From: Candidatus Methylopumilus sp.
GTDB lineage: Bacteria; Pseudomonadota; Gammaproteobacteria; Burkholderiales; Methylophilaceae
Length of the DNA stretch: 64,000 nt
Reading direction: 5' to 3'
NCBI GenBank assembly: GCA_009693175.1
Contig: SHXT01000003.1
Location: 1 to 64,000, forward strand
This document shows positions 10,286 to 18,656 of this stretch, piece after piece (position 1 is the stretch's first letter; every line of letters starts with the position of its first letter). The position numbers were made by a program, and so were the translations under genes. The notes beneath the pieces are model-generated. The model was not told the origin of the DNA. It searched no databases and saw only the letters and a program-made list of their open reading frames with translations.

Positions 10286-11321
10286 GTTTTTTTTAACATC
10301 TATTCTTTTATGTTTAATTCAATCTTGCTCTAATTCATCTCTCTACCAATCTAAAAATTACGTGTTTGGAACGATTGTTGATATTTCTATTTACGGTGAA
10401 GATCAAAAAAAAGCTAAGGATGCTACAAATGATGTTTTAAATGAATTTACACGATTAAATAATTCACTTCATGCATGGAAAAAAAGTACTCTCACAGAGC
10501 TCAATGAAAACATACGTCAAGGCAAGCCTTCAACACATACCAATATAGAGCTTATTCATATCATTGAAGATGCTAAAAGCCTTGAAAAAAAATCACATCA
10601 TCTTTTTAATCCTGCAATTGGTGAATTGATTGATTACTGGGGATTTCATCAAGATGAATTTATTAGCATGCATCCTAATCCATCTAACATTCAAAAACTT
10701 GTAGAGACTCGACCATCATTAGATGCAATTCATATTTCAAGCTCTACGATTTCAAGCAATAATCGGCACGTTAAAATTGACTTAGGTGGATATGCTAAAG
10801 GTTATGCGCTTGATCAAGCCCGTAAAATTCTTGATCAACATCAGATTAAAAATGCTCTCATTAATATTGGAGGCAATATTACAGCAATCGGTCAACATGG
10901 TAAGCAGCCATGGCGTATTGGCATACAAGATCCTAGAGCGACTCATGCTATTGCCAAACTTGATTTACCTGATGGCTGGGCTATCGGTACATCAGGTGAT
11001 TATCAACGTTATTTTATAGATAATGGCATTCGTTACTGCCATATCATCAATCCTGAGACAGGCTATCCTGTGCAAGGTGTTTATTCTGTCACTGTACTTA
11101 TTGAGCCTGCTAAAAATGCGGGCGTCTTGTCCGATGTTTTATCCAAACCCCTTTTTATTGCTAGCCCCAATGATAGACAGGCAATTGCGAGGTCGCTTGA
11201 TATCAAACATTATTTCATTATCGAAGATAAACATATCTTAATGACAAAAACGATGTCAGATAAGATTCAATTCTTGCATCCTGATACGAAAAAAAATAAT
11301 CAAATTGAAATTACGCCCTAA
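10272..11321 (+). CDS. apbE: FAD:protein FMN transferase ApbE
   Basis: Periplasmic flavin transferase that uses FAD to attach FMN covalently to Ser/Thr of target proteins (Rnf/Nqr subunits and other FMN-binding-domain proteins). The frame opens at 10170, but ATG 10272 gives a signal peptide with a lipoprotein-type Cys at residue 19 (IQSC). The ApbE core shows VDIDLGGYAKGYALD-like residues (KIDLGGYAKGYALDQ), LINIGGNITAIG and the C-terminal YCHIINPETGYPV. No FMN-binding target is encoded within the window. The gene overlaps gshB by 14 bases and the NusG-II gene by 17. Confidence 0.93.
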   Translation: MHFIKFFLTSILLCLIQSCSNSSLYQSKNYVFGTIVDISIYGEDQKKAKDATNDVLNEFTRLNNSLHAWKKSTLTELNENIRQGKPSTHTNIELIHIIEDAKSLEKKSHHLFNPAIGELIDYWGFHQDEFISMHPNPSNIQKLVETRPSLDAIHISSSTISSNNRHVKIDLGGYAKGYALDQARKILDQHQIKNALINIGGNITAIGQHGKQPWRIGIQDPRATHAIAKLDLPDGWAIGTSGDYQRYFIDNGIRYCHIINPETGYPVQGVYSVTVLIEPAKNAGVLSDVLSKPLFIASPNDRQAIARSLDIKHYFIIEDKHILMTKTMSDKIQFLHPDTKKNNQIEITP

Positions 11322-11679
11322 ATTTTATATTGGTGATGTGCTTATTCTTTTAATAAGCATCCTGTTCATTCTTTTTACATTCAAAAGTTTTTGGCATTTT
11401 GAAGCGGGCAGTATTGTACAAGTTAATTTTCAGGGAAAAGTCTATGGCAACTTTAGTTTATTTCAAAATAAAAAAATTAATCTTACGGGTAAAGAAGGCG
11501 AAAGTGTTATTGAAATCAGAGAAGGTCGAGCTCGCTTCGTCACATCTCCTTGTAAAAATCAATACTGTGTTCAACAAGGCTGGATTCATTATGCTGGGCA
11601 AATGCTTATTTGTATTCCAAATGAAGTAAGTGTTGAAATATTAGATAAAACGAAAGCTTATGACTCGCTCAATTATTAA
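11305..11679 (+). CDS. NusG domain II-containing membrane-anchored protein
   Basis: Small single-pass protein of 124 residues: a hydrophobic N-terminal segment at about residues 9-27, then a periplasmic NusG-II-like beta domain with GREGRARFVTSPCKNQ-type residues (IREGRARFVTSPCKNQYC) and QMLICIPNEVSVEI. The paired Cys in PCKNQYC is characteristic. Such proteins recur beside apbE and Gx/HepT-type transporters in predicted extracytosolic flavin or electron-transfer loci; their biochemical role is unknown. The start is a TTG at 11305 inside apbE; the 3' end overlaps the next gene by 20 bases. Confidence 0.82.
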   Translation: MKLRPKFYIGDVLILLISILFILFTFKSFWHFEAGSIVQVNFQGKVYGNFSLFQNKKINLTGKEGESVIEIREGRARFVTSPCKNQYCVQQGWIHYAGQMLICIPNEVSVEILDKTKAYDSLNY

Positions 11680-12181
11680 AATTAAAACGACATTACTTGA
11701 TCATCAAGTAGCTCAATTAAGTGCTATTGCCATTGGATTAAGCTTGCTTGAATCAGTGCTACCGTCGCCTATACCAGGAGTTAAACCAGGCATTGCAAAT
11801 ATCATTTCGCTTTACGCGCTCTATCGATTTAATTTCTCAACTGCAATGTGGGTAAGTATTCTAAGGGTATTTGCAACCAGCCTTATTTTAGGTCAATTTT
11901 TAAGTCCAACTTTCATGTTGAGTTTTACAGGGTCACTTTTAAGTCTTATAACTTTATATATTTCATTTAGGCTCTCCAAGAGATTTTTTAGCCCCATAAG
12001 CCTTAGTATTCTTTCCTCGTTTGCACATATTGCAGGACAGCTTTTACTTGTTCGTTTTTGGCTTATCCCTCATGCAAGCATTTATTATTTAATTCCCATT
12101 TACAGTCTCTCAGCACTTCTATTTGGCTTAATCAATGGATGGATCACAGATCAGCTGCTTAAACATCACAATTCCTTATGA
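11660..12181 (+). CDS. Gx transporter family membrane protein (heptaprenyl diphosphate synthase component I-like)
   Basis: Polytopic inner-membrane protein of 173 residues with about five hydrophobic segments and the family stretch ESVLPSPIPGVKPGIANII. Databases name the family after heptaprenyl diphosphate synthase component I, but the fold resembles ECF-type substrate-binding (S) components and the name is probably misleading. Its constant companionship with NusG-II and ApbE proteins suggests a role in supplying or handling flavin, or in electron transfer. Overlaps the upstream gene by 20 bases. Confidence 0.8.
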   Translation: MTRSIIKIKTTLLDHQVAQLSAIAIGLSLLESVLPSPIPGVKPGIANIISLYALYRFNFSTAMWVSILRVFATSLILGQFLSPTFMLSFTGSLLSLITLYISFRLSKRFFSPISLSILSSFAHIAGQLLLVRFWLIPHASIYYLIPIYSLSALLFGLINGWITDQLLKHHNSL

Positions 12182-12230
12182 GTGATAAAGATAATGCTAA
12201 AATAAGTGAAGTTAAAAAAGGCATGCAATT

Positions 12231-12359
12231 ATGAAAAAATATTTATGTTTATATATAAGCGTCTTCTTGCTACTTAATCTCGTAGGATGTGGTACCAAAG
12301 GCCCCTTATACATTCCTGAAAAAAAATATCCTCAAGATACTTCGTCTGAGAAAAACTAA
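12231..12359 (+). CDS. lptM: LPS-assembly lipoprotein LptM (YifL-like)
   Basis: A 42-residue lipoprotein with a signal peptide ending in the lipobox LVGC (Cys 20) followed directly by GTKGPLY, the hallmark of LptM/YifL, which helps oxidative maturation of the LptD translocon in enterobacteria. Gene order supports it: like many proteobacterial homologues it lies immediately before lysA (3 bases). Function in this organism is inferred from the family. Confidence 0.9.
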   Translation: MKKYLCLYISVFLLLNLVGCGTKGPLYIPEKKYPQDTSSEKN

Positions 12360-12362
12360 ATA

Positions 12363-13619
12363 ATGGCTCAAACGTCATTTATTCATTTAAAAGAGGGGGG
12401 GCTCTTTGCCGAAAGTGTGTCACTTGAGACGATCGCAAATCAATTTGGAACGCCCACTTATGTGTATTCTAAAAATACACTGACACATACATTTGAATCT
12501 TTCAAAAAAGGTCTTATAGGTACTGATCATCTTATTTGTTTTGCAGTTAAAGCAAATTCTAATATCGCCATTCTCAATCTTTTTGCAAAGCTAGGTGCTG
12601 GTTTCGATATTGTTTCTGGCGGGGAACTTGAGCGCGTCATATATGCAGGCGGTGACCCAAAAAAAATTGTTTTTTCAGGCGTTGGCAAAACAAGCAAAGA
12701 AATTGAAGCGGGATTAAAAGCTAATATTTTATGTTTCAATATAGAATCTCGAAGTGAACTTCTTCGCATTAATCATATTGCAAAAAAACTTAAACAAAAA
12801 GCACCTATTTCGATTCGTGTAAATCCAGATGTTGATGCTAAAACACATCCTTATATTTCAACAGGACTAAAAGATAACAAATTTGGTGTAGATTTTAGTC
12901 ATGCACTCCCTCTTTATCTTGAAGCTTCAAACATGGATCATATTGATATTAAAGGTATTGATTGCCATATCGGCTCTCAAATTACAGAACTTAAGCCTTT
13001 TGTTGATGCGCTTGATCGTGTTCTATCACTTACAAATGAACTCAAAAAACATAAGATTCATTTAAGTCATATTGATATTGGTGGTGGCATTGGAATTTGT
13101 TATCAAAATGAATCCCCGCCTGATTTTGAAAAATATACAAAAGAAATTTTAAAAAAAATTAAAGATCTTAAAATCAAAATTATTTTTGAACCAGGCCGAG
13201 CGCTCGTAGGAAATTCAGGGGTACTTTTATCAAAAGTAGAGTACTTAAAACAAAATGGCGTGAAAAATTTTGCAATTATTGATGCCGCAATGAATGATTT
13301 GATGCGACCGGCTTTATATGATGCCTATCATGAAATTAAAGTTGTTCATGAAAGTGATGAAAAAGCCCAATCTTTTGATGTTGTTGGCCCTGTATGTGAA
13401 AGTGGTGATTTCATTGCAAAAAATCGTATGTTATCAATTAAGGAAAATGATCTTGTTTGTATTATGTCTGCCGGTGCCTACGGTATGAGTATGAGTTCAA
13501 ATTATAATTCACGAGGTCGTCCGTCCGAGATTATGGTTGATAACGATAAAATCTACGAAATACGGGCACGTGAAAAATCAAGTGATCTATTTAAACTTGA
13601 AAAAAAATTACCTGACTAA
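12363..13619 (+). CDS. lysA: Diaminopimelate decarboxylase LysA
   Basis: PLP enzyme converting meso-diaminopimelate to lysine. The 418-residue protein has the PLP lysine in FAVKANSN (Lys about 63), the glycine loop DIGGGIGI, the EPGRALVGNSG phosphate-binding segment and the CESGDFIAK active-site Cys. Length is normal. The stop overlaps the convergent purU stop by 4 bases. Confidence 0.97.
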   Translation: MAQTSFIHLKEGGLFAESVSLETIANQFGTPTYVYSKNTLTHTFESFKKGLIGTDHLICFAVKANSNIAILNLFAKLGAGFDIVSGGELERVIYAGGDPKKIVFSGVGKTSKEIEAGLKANILCFNIESRSELLRINHIAKKLKQKAPISIRVNPDVDAKTHPYISTGLKDNKFGVDFSHALPLYLEASNMDHIDIKGIDCHIGSQITELKPFVDALDRVLSLTNELKKHKIHLSHIDIGGGIGICYQNESPPDFEKYTKEILKKIKDLKIKIIFEPGRALVGNSGVLLSKVEYLKQNGVKNFAIIDAAMNDLMRPALYDAYHEIKVVHESDEKAQSFDVVGPVCESGDFIAKNRMLSIKENDLVCIMSAGAYGMSMSSNYNSRGRPSEIMVDNDKIYEIRAREKSSDLFKLEKKLPD

Positions 13620-14468
13620 TCAAAAATAACAGTTTTATTTGCATAAATGAGAATACGGCTCTCAATATGCCAACGCACTGCTCTTGATAAAACAATGCGC
13701 TCTAAATCCCTGCCTTTTTGAATTAAATCTTCTACTTGATCGCGATGTGAAATGCGATTGATATCTTGCTCAATAATAGGTCCTTCATCTAAAACTTCTG
13801 TCACATAGTGACTCGTTGCACTAATCAATTTAACACCTCGTTCAAATGCTCGATGATAAGGCTTTGCTCTAATAAAAGCAGGTAAAAAAGAATGGTGAAT
13901 GTTAATCACTTTATGTGGATAACGTTTAACAAAATTCTCACTTAAAATCTGCATATAACGAGCTAATACAATAAAGTCGACTTTATGCTCATCAAATAAT
14001 TTAAATTGTTTAGCTTTAGCTTCTCTTTTTTATCCTTTTCAACCAGAATATGAAAAAAAAGAATGCTGTAAAATTCTGCTAGTTTTTTGTATCTATGTGA
14101 TTGCTAATAATAAATGGGATATCACAGTGAAGCTCATTATTTTTATAACGATGAAGTAAGCCTGCTAAACAATGGTCATATTGGGAAACCATAATCGCCA
14201 TGCGAGGCTTGACTTTTGAAAGCTTAAGCTGCCATTCCATTTGATAAGTTTTAGCGATTGTTTCAAATGCTTTAGGGAAAGATGTTTCATCTACAGAAAA
14301 TTCTTGAAGATCCCATTCAACGCGCATAAGAAAAAGGCTATTTTCCGCGTCTTGATGTTGGTCTGCATGCAATATATTTGCATTATGTTTATATAAAAAA
14401 TCTGCGATTGATGCCACAATGCCTTTAGTATCTGGGCAAGTAATTAGTAATGTCGCTATATTTTTCAT
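13616..14468 (-). pseudogene. purU: Formyltetrahydrofolate deformylase PurU, two frameshifts
   Basis: PurU hydrolyses 10-formyl-THF to formate and THF. The N-terminal ACT domain and start of the catalytic domain (129 residues, 14468 to 14079) end at a TAG right after SNHIDTKN; the C-terminal part, with the intact NIHHSFLPAF catalytic motif, is open in another frame to 13616. Translating in three frames joins them: one base is missing in the A6 tract at 14083-14088 and one in the A6 tract at 14026-14031 (T6 on the + strand). Adding one A to each restores a continuous reading (SNHIDTKKLAEFYS, then KDKKREAKAKQFKLF) of about 284 residues, against 280 in E. coli. Either a young pseudogene or two homopolymer sequencing errors. 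Everything else about the gene looks normal. Confidence 0.88.
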
Positions 14469-14564
14469 AAAGATTGTTGATCTATCTTGAATAAAACGAA
14501 CTATACATGGACAATCAAGAATAAAATAATAAGTCGTGACGATCGAAAGTCAATTACATAATCT

Positions 14565-15506
14565 ATGAAAGAAAAAATTAATATACTTTTAGCTAATCCT
14601 CGAGGCTTTTGTGCGGGTGTTGATCGTGCTATTCAAATTGTTGAAGAAGCTCTTCAGCAATATGGAAAGCCAATTTATGTAAGACATGAAGTTGTTCATA
14701 ATCAATATGTCATCAATGATTTAAAAACCAAAGGCGCAGTCTTTATTGAGGATTTAAATGATGCTCCCAAGGGTGCACATGTTATTTTTAGCGCTCATGG
14801 CATCTCAAAAGCTATTCGTCAAGAAGCTGAAAGGCGAGAATTAATTCCTATTGATGCCACCTGTCCATTAGTTACAAAAGTACATGTTGAAGTAAATAAA
14901 ATGCTTAATCAAGGAATGGATATTATTATGATTGGTCATCAAGGTCATCCTGAAGTTGAAGGTACTATGGGCCAAATCGAAAAGCATCATACAAATCGGA
15001 AAATGTACCTCATCGAAACTCTCAATGATATTTCTCATTTAACCATTAATGAAACAGGCAAAATTGCTTATGTCACACAAACAACGCTCTCGATTGACGA
15101 TACGAAATCGATCATTGAAGCATTAAAAATAAAATATCCTAAAATTCAGGGTCCTAAAAGCGATAATATTTGTTATGCCACACAAAATCGGCAAGATGCA
15201 GTAAAACATATGAGCGGCTTTTGTGATCTCATTATTATTGTAGGATCTAGCAATAGTTCAAATTCAAATCGACTCAAAGAGCTTGCATCAAAAGAAGGTA
15301 TTGAAGCCTATATGATTGATCATGAAGAAGCACTTCAACCATCCTGGCTTATCAATAAAAAAAATATAGGCATCTCAGCAGGCGCTTCAGCACCAGAAGT
15401 TAGCGTTTCAAATATTATTCAAAAAATTGAAAGTTTAACGAAAGCGACTATCAAAGAGCTTCCAGGTATTAAAGAAAATGTCATCTTTAAATTGCCCAAA
15501 ATCTAA
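14565..15506 (+). CDS. ispH: 4-hydroxy-3-methylbut-2-enyl diphosphate reductase IspH
   Basis: Last step of the MEP isoprenoid pathway, giving IPP and DMAPP with a [4Fe-4S] cluster. The three cluster cysteines are seen in RGFCAGV (about 16), DATCPLV (about 100) and NICYATQ (about 203), and the substrate-binding SSNSSNS motif follows. At 313 residues it matches family length. It overlaps a possible upstream nudB start, but nudB most likely begins just past this stop. Confidence 0.98.
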   Translation: MKEKINILLANPRGFCAGVDRAIQIVEEALQQYGKPIYVRHEVVHNQYVINDLKTKGAVFIEDLNDAPKGAHVIFSAHGISKAIRQEAERRELIPIDATCPLVTKVHVEVNKMLNQGMDIIMIGHQGHPEVEGTMGQIEKHHTNRKMYLIETLNDISHLTINETGKIAYVTQTTLSIDDTKSIIEALKIKYPKIQGPKSDNICYATQNRQDAVKHMSGFCDLIIIVGSSNSSNSNRLKELASKEGIEAYMIDHEEALQPSWLINKKNIGISAGASAPEVSVSNIIQKIESLTKATIKELPGIKENVIFKLPKI

Positions 15507-15507
15507 T

Positions 15508-15957
15508 ATGGTTTTTAAAAAACCTATCTCATCTTTAGTATTAATTTATACAACAGATTTCAAAGTGTTATTAATGGAGCGCGCTGACAAAAAATGTTTT
15601 TGGCAATCTGTAACGGGTAGTTTAGAAAATAACGAAACTCCAAAAGATGCCGCAGCAAGAGAAGTATTTGAAGAAACTGGGATTGATACAAATAAATACA
15701 CATTAGAGGATTGGCATCTATCTCACGTTTATGAAATCTATTCTCATTGGCGTTATCGTTATGCCCCAGAAATTACACACAATACTGAACATATTTTTGG
15801 ACTTCAATTGTCATCTCCGCTACCCATTCAATTATCGATTAATGAACATATTCAATATATATGGGTAGATTGGAAAGAGGCGATGGATAAAGTTTTTTCT
15901 TGGACTAATTTAGAGGCTTTAAAAAAATTAGCCGAAATTCATCAACTAAAACTGTAA
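15508..15957 (+). CDS. nudB: Dihydroneopterin triphosphate diphosphatase NudB (Nudix)
   Basis: Nudix hydrolase that removes pyrophosphate from dihydroneopterin triphosphate in folate synthesis. The Nudix box G-x5-E-x7-REVFEETG is complete (GSLENNE...REVFEETGI). The frame is open to an ATG at 15478 within ispH, but ATG 15508, one base past the ispH stop, gives the usual NudB N-terminus (MVFKKPISSLV) and about 149 residues. nadA follows after 12 bases. Confidence 0.9.
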   Translation: MVFKKPISSLVLIYTTDFKVLLMERADKKCFWQSVTGSLENNETPKDAAAREVFEETGIDTNKYTLEDWHLSHVYEIYSHWRYRYAPEITHNTEHIFGLQLSSPLPIQLSINEHIQYIWVDWKEAMDKVFSWTNLEALKKLAEIHQLKL

Positions 15958-15969
15958 AATATAAACTCT

Positions 15970-17067
15970 ATGCAAGTAGCTCAAATCAAATTTAATGCTT
16001 ATGAAGCCATTAGTGATAATGATTGCCAAAAAAGAATTATTATGGCTAAAAACAAGCTTGGTAAAAACCTAGTTATTTTGGGTCATCACTATCAACATGA
16101 GTCTGTCTATCGACATGCAGATTTCACAGGTGACTCGCTCAAACTTTCGCGCGCTGTCGAAACGCTAGATGCTAAATATATTGTATTTTTGGGCGTACAC
16201 TTCATGGCGGAAGTTGCCAATATTTTATCAAGACCTGATCAAATTACAATTCTTCCAGATCTTGCAGCAGGCTGCTCAATGGCTGATATGGCAAATCTTA
16301 CAAAGGTAGAGCGTAGTTATCGAGAACTCTCGAAAGTGCTTTCTTTTGACGAAGTGGTCACCCCTGTGACCTATATTAATTCTGCTGCAGATCTTAAAGC
16401 ATTTTGTGGTGAACATGGTGGCATTGTATGCACCTCAACGAATGCCACAAAAATTATTGAATGGTCATTTAAACAGCGTGAAAAAGTTCTGTTTTTCCCT
16501 GATCAAAATTTAGGGCGCTGGAGTGGGCATAAAATGAATATCCCTTTAGACGAGATGCCTATATGGGACCCTGACTTACCGCTTGGAGGATTAACCGAAG
16601 CACAAATTAAAAAAGCCAAAATATTTTTATGGAAAGGCCATTGTGCAGTACATCAGATGTTTCGCTTACAAAATATTGAACGCTTTAGACAAGAGCACCC
16701 CGATGGAAAAGTGATTTCTCACCCAGAATGCCCTTTTGAGGTTTGTCTTCACTCTGATTATGTGGGGTCAACTGAATACATTTTAAAAACAGTGACTGAA
16801 TCTCCAGCGGGGACTAAATGGCTTGTAGGTACTGAACTTAATCTAGTGAATCGACTTGCAAATCATATGAAATTACAAAATAAACATGTGCAATTTATGT
16901 CACATGTGATTTGCGAATGTTCTACAATGGCTCGCATTGACCCACAACATCTTGCTTGGTGTTTAGAAAATATTATAAATGAAAATATTGTCAATATAAT
17001 TACAGTCCCTAAGAACGAAGCAGAGCTTGCAAAATTAGCACTTAATCGAATGCTAAAAGTTTCTTAA
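15970..17067 (+). CDS. nadA: Quinolinate synthase NadA
   Basis: [4Fe-4S] enzyme that condenses iminoaspartate with DHAP to quinolinate in NAD synthesis. Typical stretches are VILGHHYQHESV at about residue 37, AGCSMADMA, HPECPFEVC and the HVICECSTMARI region with Cys ligands. The 365-residue length is the longer, standard proteobacterial form. No nadB or nadC is in the window. Confidence 0.97.
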   Translation: MQVAQIKFNAYEAISDNDCQKRIIMAKNKLGKNLVILGHHYQHESVYRHADFTGDSLKLSRAVETLDAKYIVFLGVHFMAEVANILSRPDQITILPDLAAGCSMADMANLTKVERSYRELSKVLSFDEVVTPVTYINSAADLKAFCGEHGGIVCTSTNATKIIEWSFKQREKVLFFPDQNLGRWSGHKMNIPLDEMPIWDPDLPLGGLTEAQIKKAKIFLWKGHCAVHQMFRLQNIERFRQEHPDGKVISHPECPFEVCLHSDYVGSTEYILKTVTESPAGTKWLVGTELNLVNRLANHMKLQNKHVQFMSHVICECSTMARIDPQHLAWCLENIINENIVNIITVPKNEAELAKLALNRMLKVS

Positions 17068-17070
17068 CCG

Positions 17071-17484
17071 ATGTCTTGTACTATTTGTAATCTTAATGAA
17101 GGCGAAGTGATATGGAGCGATGTAGCACTTCGCGTCGTTTTAATACCTCATCTTGATTACAGAGGATACTGTCGCGTAGAGCTCATTGATCATAAAAAAG
17201 AAATGACTGATCTTGATGAGTCACTTCGCATGAGAATTATGAATTGTGTGTTTAAAGTAGAAAATGCACTAAGGATTATTTTTAAACCCGATAAAATTAA
17301 TTTAGCAAGTTTAGGCAACAAAACACCTCACGTGCATTGGCATGTCATCCCTAGATTTAAAGAAGATCCACATTTTCCAAACTCACATTGGGGCGAAAAA
17401 CTTCGAGAGGGCTCACATCAAATTATATCAAGCGATGAAAAAAAACAACTGATTGAATTACTAAAAAATTCTTTAAACAACTAG
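17071..17484 (+). CDS. HIT family hydrolase
   Basis: Histidine-triad nucleotide-binding hydrolase of 137 residues. The catalytic triad is in HVHWHVIPRF and a CTICNL pair lies at the N-terminus, which is typical of HIT proteins that bind zinc. It acts on nucleoside phosphoramidates or dinucleotides; the substrate cannot be told from sequence. It starts 3 bases after nadA and its 3' end overlaps the convergent ferredoxin gene by 12 bases. Confidence 0.92.
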   Translation: MSCTICNLNEGEVIWSDVALRVVLIPHLDYRGYCRVELIDHKKEMTDLDESLRMRIMNCVFKVENALRIIFKPDKINLASLGNKTPHVHWHVIPRFKEDPHFPNSHWGEKLREGSHQIISSDEKKQLIELLKNSLNN

Positions 17485-17781
17485 GCGTTCGACAATCCTT
17501 CCTTGTAAAATATGGCTTTCGATAATTTCATCAATATCTTGTTGATCAATAAATCGATACCAAGTCGCTTCGGGATAAATAACGAGTAAAGGTCCTTCTC
17601 CACAACGGTCAAAACAACCTGCACGGTTAATCCTCACCTGAGAGGCACCATTTAGATCAAGTGTTTTTATTTTAGATTTCATATATATAAACATCTCTTC
17701 AGATCCTGACCCTGTACAACACTGCTGTCCATCATCACGCTTATTTAAACAAAAGAAAATATGATGTTTGTAGTAATTCAT
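17473..17781 (-). CDS. Thioredoxin-like [2Fe-2S] ferredoxin
   Basis: 102-residue cytosolic protein of the (2Fe-2S) ferredoxin family with a thioredoxin-like fold. Candidate cluster ligands are Cys 11, the Cys-Cys pair near 21-22, and the two in GCFDRCGEG (about 56 and 60). The KHHIFFCLNKR start and GPLLVIYPE segment are typical. It directly follows (0-base gap) the TonB-like gene; partner proteins are unknown. Confidence 0.9.
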   Translation of the reverse strand: MNYYKHHIFFCLNKRDDGQQCCTGSGSEEMFIYMKSKIKTLDLNGASQVRINRAGCFDRCGEGPLLVIYPEATWYRFIDQQDIDEIIESHILQGRIVERLVV

Positions 17782-18651
17782 TTATTGTGAAGACAGGGTA
17801 TCATCTTTTGTAAAGGTCCATGTTCTTGTAATACTTAAAATATCCACTTCTTTTTTAATGTCTTCAGGAAAAGGTGCGTAAGGCGCCCCTAATTCTACAA
17901 TTTTTTTCGCTGCTTCATCTAATACTTTAAATCCTGAACTTTGATTAATTTCAATGTTATCAATTTTTCCATCTAGTTTTAAAGAAACTGTCATTCTTAA
18001 TTGGCCTGAAAATTTCTTTTCACGTGCTTCCTCTGGGTAATTCATATTACCTAAAGTTTCAACTTTTTGACGCCAGGCTTCTGCATAAAGTGCGTATTTA
18101 TACTCTTTAGTCCTGGCGCCAATATATTTTCGTCTAGGTTGCTTTTCAAAATCTGAAGACTGACTAGATAGTGCCGCATCGGATGCAATCATTGCACTAA
18201 CACTTGCCAAAATATCTTCTTTGCTAATCGACTTATTAACCACTATAGATTCTTTCGGCTGTTGAATAGCTTTGGGCTCTTTCATAATTACAGCATCATT
18301 TTTTTTAATTTTTTCTTGCCCGGGACTTGAGGCTTTGCCTAAAGAAGGTTGAGTTAAATTATTATTGATTTGAAATGCATTTTTACTTTCTGTAGATATA
18401 GGTACTGGTGTTTTTTTACGTAAATCTTTTTCTGTATTTCCGCCTTTGTTTGAATCTGTTTGGCCTAATATATTGGCATCTTCTTGATGACTATCTTTTG
18501 AATTCGTTAAGACAACTTCAATTTGAGAAAAATTATTTTTAAATGGCTTAGTAGGATTAAAGTGAATAAGCTGAATAGCAAGAAAATGTAATACAAAAGA
18601 CAAAAGAATAGAAAGCTTAAGAATATTATCTTTATATAAACTTTCATCCAT
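17782..18651 (-). CDS. TonB family C-terminal domain protein
   Basis: Periplasmic energy-transducer-like protein, 289 residues. One membrane anchor lies at about residues 11-27, followed by a long low-complexity Ser/Lys/Gln-rich linker, then a TonB C-terminal domain (YPEEAREKKFSGQLRMTV, GFKVLDEAAKKIVELGAP). No ExbB or ExbD and no TonB-dependent receptor lie in the window, so I cannot tell whether it is the main TonB or an orphan paralogue. It lies 5 bases after mpl, an arrangement that does not itself explain its role. Confidence 0.85.
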   Translation of the reverse strand: MDESLYKDNILKLSILLSFVLHFLAIQLIHFNPTKPFKNNFSQIEVVLTNSKDSHQEDANILGQTDSNKGGNTEKDLRKKTPVPISTESKNAFQINNNLTQPSLGKASSPGQEKIKKNDAVIMKEPKAIQQPKESIVVNKSISKEDILASVSAMIASDAALSSQSSDFEKQPRRKYIGARTKEYKYALYAEAWRQKVETLGNMNYPEEAREKKFSGQLRMTVSLKLDGKIDNIEINQSSGFKVLDEAAKKIVELGAPYAPFPEDIKKEVDILSITRTWTFTKDDTLSSQ

Positions 18652-18656
18652 AAATA

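Noticed and set aside
13616-14468. Programmed frameshift as an explanation of the purU breaks
   Set aside because: Two separate events in plain A6 tracts without slippery heptamer or downstream structure; gene decay or sequence error is simpler.
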